10,891 nt of DNA from an uncultured Clostridia bacterium (GTDB taxonomy: Bacteria > Bacillota > Clostridia > Oscillospirales > Butyricicoccaceae). Of the stretch, positions 6,341 to 10,891 are shown piece by piece. The notes under the pieces were generated by a model that was not told where the DNA came from, searched no databases, and saw only the letters and a program-made list of their open reading frames with translations. Position 1 is the stretch's first letter; every line of letters begins with the position of its first letter. Location of the stretch: assembly GCA_910586575.1 (NCBI GenBank), contig CAJUJQ010000107.1, positions 1 through 10,891 of the forward strand, in the 5' to 3' direction. Both the position numbers and the translations under genes were made by a program.

Positions 6341-6369
6341 TTGACAAACCCGGGAAGCACCGCTATAAT
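6341..6369 (+). promoter_or_regulatory. Consensus SigA promoter of glnN
   Basis: TTGACA (6341-6346), 17 bases, TATAAT (6364-6369): a perfect match with ideal spacing. Such a promoter needs no activator, which suggests that control acts after initiation, in the leader. The predicted start near 6376 is only a few bases before the hexaloop hairpin. Confidence 0.9.
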
Positions 6370-6379
6370 ACCCATAGAA

Positions 6380-6395
6380 ACAGCAAAGGCGCTGT
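6380..6395 (+). promoter_or_regulatory. ANTAR-type hexaloop hairpin (antiterminator) in the glnN leader
   Basis: ACAGC-AAAGGC-GCTGT forms a 5-bp stem with a six-base loop carrying A at position 1 and G at position 4, the features reported for RNA targets of ANTAR proteins. Loop bases 4-6 and the first four bases of the 3' stem (6388-6394) are also the left arm of the downstream terminator, so both hairpins cannot form together. Described ANTAR targets have two such hairpins in tandem; only one is seen here. Confidence 0.6.
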
Positions 6396-6424
6396 GGGCT
6401 GGTTGCCTGCAGCGCCCATTTTTT
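6388..6424 (+). terminator. Leader terminator (attenuator) upstream of glnN
   Basis: GGCGCTG (6388-6394) pairs with CAGCGCC (6410-6416), enclosing a small GGC/GCC inner stem, and is followed by CA and six T (6419-6424). It lies between the glnN promoter and the gene with no open reading frame of its own. That makes it an attenuator, not the end of a transcription unit. Confidence 0.72.
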
Positions 6425-6490
6425 AACCATTTGGTTTCCGTTTTTCTTTGTCTGCTAAAATATTTCCATAGATTCAAGGGAGGTTGTTAC

Positions 6491-8575
6491 ATGAACACCA
6501 ACAGTAAGGTTCCTGAGCTGTTCGGCTCCATGGTCTTTAACGAGTCCGTTATGAAAGACCGGCTGCCCAAGGATATCTTCCGCGCACTCAAAAAGACAAT
6601 CAGGGAAGGCACCGCGCTTGACCCCGCCGTTGCCAACGTCGTCGCCAGCGCCATGAAGGATTGGGCGCTCTCCAAGGGCGCTACCCATTTTACCCACTGG
6701 TTCCAGCCCATGACCGGCGTCCCCGCCGAGAAGCATGACTCTTTCATCTCCCCCAATGATGACGGCACCGTCATTATGGAGTTTTCCGGCAAGGAGCTGA
6801 TTAAGGGCGAGCCGGACGCGTCGTCTTTCCCCTCCGGCGGCCTGCGCGCGACCTTTGAAGCACGCGGCTACACCGCCTGGGACCCGACTTCCTACGCCTT
6901 CGTCAAGGACGGCACGCTCTATATTCCGACCGCGTTCTGTTCTTATACCGGCGAAATCCTCGACAAGAAAACCCCGCTGCTGCGCTCCATGGACGCCATC
7001 AGCAAGCAGGCGTGCCGCGTGCTGCGCCTGTTCGGCAAGGAGTGCAAGCGCGTCACGACGACCGTCGGCCCCGAGCAGGAATATTTCCTCATCAACGAGG
7101 ACGACTACAAGCAGCGTGAGGACCTCATCCTGACCGGCCGCACCCTGTTCGGCGCGCTGCCCCCCAAGGGCCAGGAAATGGACGATCATTATTTCGGTTC
7201 CATCCGCCCGCGCGTTGCCGCGTTCATGGCAGAGCTGGACCGCGAGCTGTGGAAGCTCGGCATCCTCGCCAAGACCAAGCACAACGAGGTTGCCCCCTGC
7301 CAGCACGAGCTTGCGCCGATTTTCTCCACGACCAACATTGCCACCGACCACAACCAGCTGATGATGGAAATGATGAAGCGCATCGCCAAGAAGCATGGCT
7401 TCGTCTGCCTGCTGCATGAAAAGCCCTTTGACGGCGTGAACGGGTCGGGCAAGCATAACAACTGGTCGATTTCGACCGATACGGGCGAGAACCTGCTCGA
7501 GCCTGGCAAGACCCCGGCTTCCAACAAGCAGTTCCTGCTGTTTCTGACGGCGGTCGTCAAGGCGGTGGACGAATACCAGGATTTGCTGCGCGTTTCGGTC
7601 GCAAGCGCGGGCAATGACCACCGTCTCGGCGCGAACGAAGCGCCCCCCGCGATTGTTTCCATGTTCGTCGGCGACGAAATCGAAGCCATCCTGGAAGCCA
7701 TCGAAGCGGGCGAAACCTACACCGACGTGGACAAGACCATGATGAGCATCGGCGTTTCGGTATTGCCGCCTATCCCCAAGGATACCACCGACCGCAACCG
7801 TACTTCCCCGTTCGCGTTCACGGGCAACAAGTTCGAGTTCCGTATGCCGGGTTCGACCTTCAATATTGCCTGCACCAATATCATGCTCAACACCGCCGTT
7901 GCGGAAGAGCTGCGCCAGTTCGCCGACGAGCTGGAAACCTCCAAGGACTTCGACAGCGCGCTTGCGGCGCTCATCCAGCGCGAAATCAAGGCGCACAAGC
8001 GCATTATCTTCAACGGCAACGGCTACGGCGCGGAATGGCCGGAGGAAGCGGCAAAGCGCGGCCTGCTCAACCTGAAATCCACCCCGGACGCCATCCCGTA
8101 TTATACCTCGGACAAGAACGTCAGCCTGTTCAAGCGCCACGGCGTTTATACCAAGGTCGAAATGGAATCCCGTGGGGAAATTCTCGCGGAGGAATACGCC
8201 AAGACACTGCACATTGAAGCAATGACCATGCTCGACATGCTCAAAAAGCAGATTGTCCCGGCGGTCATCAGCTGCTCGAAGGAGCTGGCGGACACCGTCG
8301 CGGTCAAGAAATCGATTGGCGTAGACGCGCCCGCCGAGCTGGATCTGGTCAAGGCGCTGACCGGCAGGACCGCCGAGCTGCTCGCGCACCAGAAGGCGCT
8401 TGAGGACGCGGTTAACGCCGCGCCCGCGTCCACGCAGGAGTCCCCGCGCTACTATCACGATGTTGTGATTCCGGCGATGGAGGGCGCCCGCAAAACGGCT
8501 GACGCGCTGGAAATGATGGTCGGCGAGAAATACTGGCCGTTCCCGACCTACTCTAAGATTCTCTATTATGTTTAA
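6491..8575 (+). CDS. glnN: Glutamine synthetase type III
   Basis: A 694-residue cytoplasmic enzyme that makes glutamine from glutamate, ammonia and ATP. Its length fits GSIII (about 700 residues), far above GSI (about 440-470). The start ATG at 6491 has AAGGGAGG (6476-6483) 7 bases upstream; the frame is open further back, but that part is the leader. Motifs in order: the N-terminal GSIII domain with LFGSMVFNESVMKDRLPK (about 10-27), HWFQPMTG, SSFPSGGLRATFEARGYTAW, GPEQEYF (193-199, metal-binding glutamates), NEVAPCQHELAP (265-276), NGSGKHNNWS (317-326, GSIII signature), RLGANEAPPA (378-387) and RNRTSPFAFTGNKFEFR from 435. No adenylylation-type tyrosine loop is expected in GSIII. Transcription starts at a consensus promoter and passes an attenuator carrying an ANTAR-like hexaloop. 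The next gene is the ammonium transporter-PII fusion, so uptake and fixation are adjacent. Confidence 0.96.
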   Translation: MNTNSKVPELFGSMVFNESVMKDRLPKDIFRALKKTIREGTALDPAVANVVASAMKDWALSKGATHFTHWFQPMTGVPAEKHDSFISPNDDGTVIMEFSGKELIKGEPDASSFPSGGLRATFEARGYTAWDPTSYAFVKDGTLYIPTAFCSYTGEILDKKTPLLRSMDAISKQACRVLRLFGKECKRVTTTVGPEQEYFLINEDDYKQREDLILTGRTLFGALPPKGQEMDDHYFGSIRPRVAAFMAELDRELWKLGILAKTKHNEVAPCQHELAPIFSTTNIATDHNQLMMEMMKRIAKKHGFVCLLHEKPFDGVNGSGKHNNWSISTDTGENLLEPGKTPASNKQFLLFLTAVVKAVDEYQDLLRVSVASAGNDHRLGANEAPPAIVSMFVGDEIEAILEAIEAGETYTDVDKTMMSIGVSVLPPIPKDTTDRNRTSPFAFTGNKFEFRMPGSTFNIACTNIMLNTAVAEELRQFADELETSKDFDSALAALIQREIKAHKRIIFNGNGYGAEWPEEAAKRGLLNLKSTPDAIPYYTSDKNVSLFKRHGVYTKVEMESRGEILAEEYAKTLHIEAMTMLDMLKKQIVPAVISCSKELADTVAVKKSIGVDAPAELDLVKALTGRTAELLAHQKALEDAVNAAPASTQESPRYYHDVVIPAMEGARKTADALEMMVGEKYWPFPTYSKILYYV

Positions 8576-8576
8576 G

Positions 8577-8604
8577 CGCCCGCGCCTTCTCGGCGGGCGG
8601 TCTT
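8577..8604 (+). terminator. Weak terminator-like hairpin after glnN
   Basis: CGCCCGC (8577-8583) pairs with GCGGGCG (8593-8599) across a 9-base loop. The following GTCTTG is a poor U-tract, so readthrough into amt is possible. Confidence 0.45.
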
Positions 8605-8643
8605 GCGCAGACAGCGCCAGATGGCCCTGCCCTCTGGACTCCC

Positions 8644-8665
8644 GCAATTTTTTGAAAAAAATTGC
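8644..8665. repeat. Perfect AT-rich palindrome between glnN and amt
   Basis: GCAATTTTTT (8644-8653) and AAAAAATTGC (8656-8665) are exact reverse complements around a GA centre. No good promoter is seen at a fitting distance. It may be an operator or part of a degenerate terminator; the sequence alone does not decide. Confidence 0.5.
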
Positions 8666-8751
8666 GTAAAACTTCATTCCGCCTGCGGGCGGGACGAAGG
8701 ACGCGGTTTTTCCTGCGGGCAATTGATTTATTTCGTGTGAAAAAAATTCAC

Positions 8752-8771
8752 AATACACAATGGCGTGTATT
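8752..8771 (+). promoter_or_regulatory. ANTAR-type hexaloop hairpin (antiterminator) in the amt leader
   Basis: AATACAC-AATGGC-GTGTATT is a perfect 7-bp stem with a six-base loop, A at position 1 and G at position 4. It mirrors the hairpin before glnN (loop AAAGGC). Its loop and 3' stem (8759-8771) make up most of the left arm of the next, longer hairpin, so the two are mutually exclusive. A second hairpin sits directly upstream, TGTGAA/TTCACA (8736-8741 with 8747-8752), but its loop is all A and lacks the G. Confidence 0.62.
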
Positions 8772-8802
8772 CCCTTACCGGAGTACACGCCATTCCTATT
8801 TT
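8759..8802 (+). terminator. Attenuator-like hairpin just upstream of the amt ribosome binding site
   Basis: AATGGCGTGTATTCC (8759-8773) pairs with GGAGTACACGCCATT (8780-8794) over 15 bp with one G-U pair and loop CTTACC. It is followed by CCTATTTT, a modest U-tract, and AAGGAGG begins at 8803. The weak T-run makes termination efficiency uncertain; the stem itself is unmistakable. Confidence 0.65.
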
Positions 8803-8817
8803 AAGGAGGTTTTTCCA

Positions 8818-10533
8818 ATGGACATTACATCCCTTGCCGCGTCGCTTGACGTCGGCTGGACACTGATTGCGGCGGCGCTCGTTTTCTTCATGCAGGCGGG
8901 CTTCGCAATGGTTGAAACCGGCTTTACCCGTGCCAAAAACGCGGGCAATATCATCATGAAAAACCTGATGGATTTCAGCCTGGGCACGCCGATTTTCTGG
9001 CTGGTCGGCTTCGGCATCATGTTCGGCAGCGCAAGCCCGTTTTTCGGCGGCTTTGACTTCCTCGCGGACGGCGTGGTCGGCGAAGGCTACGACTGGACGA
9101 CGCTGATTTTCCAGACCGTGTTCTGTGCCACCGCCGCAACCATCGTTTCGGGCGCGATGGCGGAACGTACCAAGTTCTCCTCCTACTGCATTTATTCTAT
9201 GGTGATTTCCGCGGTCATTTATCCGATTTCCGGACACTGGATCTGGGGCGGCGGCTGGCTGTCACAGCTCGGCTTCCATGACTTCGCCGGTTCGACGGCG
9301 GTGCATATGGTCGGCGGCGTTGCCGCGTTCATCGGCGCGATGATCCTCGGGCCGCGTATCGGCAAGTACACCAAGGACGGCAGGGCGCGCGCCATCCCCG
9401 GGCATTCGCTGACCCTCGGCGCGCTGGGCTGCTTCATCCTTTGGTTCTGCTGGTTCGGCTTCAACGGCGGCTCGACCGTCGCGCTCTCCGGCAGCAGCGC
9501 GGAGGTCGCCGCGCGCGTGTTCGTCACCACCAATATGGCGGCGGCTGTCGCGACCGTTACCGTCATGTGCATCACCTGGCTGCGCTATAAAAAGCCCGAT
9601 GTCTCGATGACACTGAACGGCTCGCTGGCTGGGCTGGTTGCCATTACGGCGGGCTGCGATATGGTAACACCCGCGGGCGCTGCTGCCATCGGTATCCTTT
9701 CCGGCTTCGCGGTTGTGTTCGGCATTGAGTTTGTCGATCAGAAGCTTCGGGTTGACGACCCGGTCGGCGCGGTCGGCGTGCACTGTATTAACGGCGCGCT
9801 GGGCACCATCCTTACCGGCTTGTTTGCTTACTACGCGCCCGCTTCGGTGGATGTCGAACGCGCGGGGCTGCTGTATGGCGGCGGCTTCCATTTCCTTGGC
9901 ATCCAGATATTGGGCGTCGTGGCGGTCATTGCCTGGGTTGCAGTGACGATGACGATTGTATTCCATATCATCCGAGCGGCCATCGGCCTGCGCGTCTCCC
10001 CGGAAGAAGAAATCATGGGTCTCGACAAGCCCGAGCACGGCCTGTCCTCTGCGTATGCGGACTTTATGCCTGTCCCGGCGGTGCTGGGCACCAAGGCAGG
10101 TGAAGCGGCCGCGCACGAGGCGGAAGCCGTCCCGGCGGACGCTGCCGTCCCCGTGCTGAGCGCCAGCACCAACGCGGGCAGCTCGAACATGCACAAGGTG
10201 GTCATTATCGGCAAGCAGTCCCGGCTGGAACGGCTCAAGAACGCGATGGCGGAAATCGGCATTAACGGTATGACCGTATCGAACGTCAGCGGCTTCGGCA
10301 CCCAGCACGGCGCACCCGAGTATTACCGCGGCGCACAAATCGAGGTGACGCTGCTGCCCAAGATTAAGATGGAGGTTGTCGTTTCGGCGATCCCGGTCGA
10401 TACCGTGGTGGAGGCCGCCAAGAAGGCGCTGTATACCGGCCATATCGGCGATGGCAAAATCTTCATTTATGACGTTGTGGACGTTGTGAAAATCCGTACC
10501 GGCGAGGTCGGCTTCGACGCCCTCCAGGACTGA
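8818..10533 (+). CDS. amt: Ammonium transporter fused to a C-terminal PII signalling domain
   Basis: A 571-residue inner-membrane protein. The ATG at 8818 has AAGGAGG (8803-8809) 8 bases upstream. Residues 1-390 are an Amt channel with about eleven hydrophobic segments. It begins without an obvious signal peptide at GWTLIAAALVFFMQAGFAMV (13-32) and carries D155 in FHDFAGST and the twin pore histidines H163 (AVHMVGG) and H322 (GVHCINGALGT). Residues 391-420 form a cytoplasmic tail and 421-457 an Ala-rich linker. Residues 458-571 are a complete PII (GlnB/GlnK) domain: MHKVVIIGKQSRLERLKNAM, T-loop VSGFGTQHGAPEYYRGAQIE, B-loop TGHIGDGKIFIYDV (540-553) with K547, and KIRTGEVG at the end. PII binds ATP/ADP and 2-oxoglutarate and its T-loop closes Amt pores, so the fusion likely gates itself. 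The position of the uridylylated tyrosine of E. coli PII is I508 here. It lies downstream of glnN behind an ANTAR-like leader. Confidence 0.95.
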   Translation: MDITSLAASLDVGWTLIAAALVFFMQAGFAMVETGFTRAKNAGNIIMKNLMDFSLGTPIFWLVGFGIMFGSASPFFGGFDFLADGVVGEGYDWTTLIFQTVFCATAATIVSGAMAERTKFSSYCIYSMVISAVIYPISGHWIWGGGWLSQLGFHDFAGSTAVHMVGGVAAFIGAMILGPRIGKYTKDGRARAIPGHSLTLGALGCFILWFCWFGFNGGSTVALSGSSAEVAARVFVTTNMAAAVATVTVMCITWLRYKKPDVSMTLNGSLAGLVAITAGCDMVTPAGAAAIGILSGFAVVFGIEFVDQKLRVDDPVGAVGVHCINGALGTILTGLFAYYAPASVDVERAGLLYGGGFHFLGIQILGVVAVIAWVAVTMTIVFHIIRAAIGLRVSPEEEIMGLDKPEHGLSSAYADFMPVPAVLGTKAGEAAAHEAEAVPADAAVPVLSASTNAGSSNMHKVVIIGKQSRLERLKNAMAEIGINGMTVSNVSGFGTQHGAPEYYRGAQIEVTLLPKIKMEVVVSAIPVDTVVEAAKKALYTGHIGDGKIFIYDVVDVVKIRTGEVGFDALQD

Positions 10534-10565
10534 TATACGTGAATAGGAGACCCTGAACGGGTAAA

Positions 10566-10611
10566 GAGCCGCCCCAGGATGATGGAAGTATCATCCTGGG
10601 GCGGCTCCTGT
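10566..10611. terminator. Bidirectional terminator between amt and the AEC permease gene
   Basis: A perfect 18-bp stem (10566-10583 with 10590-10607) encloses a GGAAGT loop. It is followed by CTGTTTT on the plus strand and by TTTAC on the minus strand. It sits between two convergent genes, so it can stop transcription from both sides. Confidence 0.85.
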
Positions 10612-10666
10612 TTTGGGGAAATATGCCGGATACACGGTTTACGAAAGCTTTGTGCCATGCGGGCGG

Positions 10667-10891
10667 CTACGCGGCCAGCACGGTAAACAGCGCGATTACC
10701 AGCGGCATTGTAACCGCCGAAAGCAGGGTAGAATGTGCGACAATTTTGGTTGCATAGAGGTAATCGGTGTGGTGCATCTGCGCGAACATGGCGGCAAGCA
10801 CCGCCGCGGGCGCGGCAAAGCCAATCATCAGGCACACCTTAGGAATCGTAAGCAAATAACTGTTGCAAAGAGCGGAAAAAGTGATAAAATG
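10667..10891 (-). CDS. AEC-family (auxin efflux carrier-like) permease, C-terminal part
   Basis: The frame is open from the window edge to the TAG at 10669-10667, giving the last 74 residues of a membrane protein. It shows two hydrophobic segments, roughly IPKVCLMIGFAAPAAVLAAM and STLLSAVTMPLVIALFTVL, joined by a short polar stretch with KIVAH. The pattern APAAVLAAMFA, then a short polar run, then STLLSxVTxPL, is typical of the C-terminal helices of the AEC family (Mem_trans), which includes malate/malonate-type and other organic acid permeases. A TTG at 10855 is not taken as the start, because the frame continues upstream with membrane-like sequence and the family is about 300 residues long. 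The substrate cannot be inferred. The gene converges on amt. Confidence 0.75.
   Translation of the reverse strand, partial: HFITFSALCNSYLLTIPKVCLMIGFAAPAAVLAAMFAQMHHTDYLYATKIVAHSTLLSAVTMPLVIALFTVLAA

Noticed and set aside
6455..8788. Long open frame on the minus strand opposite glnN
   Set aside because: It lies antisense to an unmistakable glutamine synthetase, is rich in Arg, His, Val and Gly as expected for a GC-rich shadow frame, and has no family resemblance.
8600..8817. Sigma-54 promoter before amt
   Set aside because: GG and GC pairs occur, but none with the required 10-base gap and flanking TGGC/TTGC context.
10189..10533. Internal start giving a separate PII protein
   Set aside because: The ATG at the beginning of the PII domain has no Shine-Dalgarno sequence (GCAGCTCGAAC precedes it), so a free PII product is not supported.
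1..10891. CRISPR array, prophage or toxin-antitoxin and defence genes
   Set aside because: No regularly spaced repeats, phage genes or defence-type domains were seen; the window is ordinary chromosomal metabolism apart from the leaders and repeats described.

Overview
The window looks like chromosomal DNA of a high-GC Clostridia (Firmicutes), most likely a gut Oscillospirales/Ruminococcaceae-type organism. The reasons are strong AAGGAGG ribosome binding sites, SigA-type promoters, CCA-encoding tRNA genes, a type III glutamine synthetase, an ammonium transporter fused to PII, a class 2 galT and NrdR. The genus cannot be fixed from this sequence alone.

Layout, left to right. (1) 1-327: the 3' end of galT, followed by a terminator region shared with the opposite strand. 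(2) 504-3546: a divergent pair. A URO-D superfamily methyltransferase-like gene lies on the minus strand. An AraC-type regulator with an N-terminal PocR-like sensory domain lies on the plus strand. Between them is a 0.5 kb control region with a good minus-strand promoter, an extended -10 promoter on the plus strand and short repeats. (3) 3547-3961: a gene-free stretch holding a terminator, an inverted pair of REP-like palindromes and a 125-bp MITE-like element. (4) 3962-5149: a fold-type I PLP aminotransferase with its own promoter and terminator. (5) 5266-5618: a tRNA-Met, tRNA-Glu, tRNA-Val operon under a perfect-consensus promoter. (6) 5752-6207: nrdR. (7) 6341-10533: a nitrogen assimilation block made of glnN (type III glutamine synthetase) and an Amt-PII fusion. 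(8) 10667-10891: the C-terminus of an AEC-family permease on the minus strand, convergent with amt.

The most interesting signal is in the two nitrogen-gene leaders. Each holds a hairpin with a six-base loop (AAAGGC before glnN, AATGGC before amt), with A at loop position 1 and G at position 4 as in RNA targets of ANTAR antiterminators. In each case the loop GGC and the 3' stem are reused as part of the left arm of a downstream terminator-like hairpin, so the two folds exclude one another. This predicts that both ammonium uptake and ammonium fixation are switched on by an ANTAR protein encoded outside the window. Only one clear A1/G4 hexaloop is seen per leader, whereas described ANTAR targets have two. 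The Amt-PII fusion would place the 2-oxoglutarate/ATP-sensing PII domain permanently at the channel; its T-loop lacks the tyrosine that is uridylylated in enterobacterial PII.
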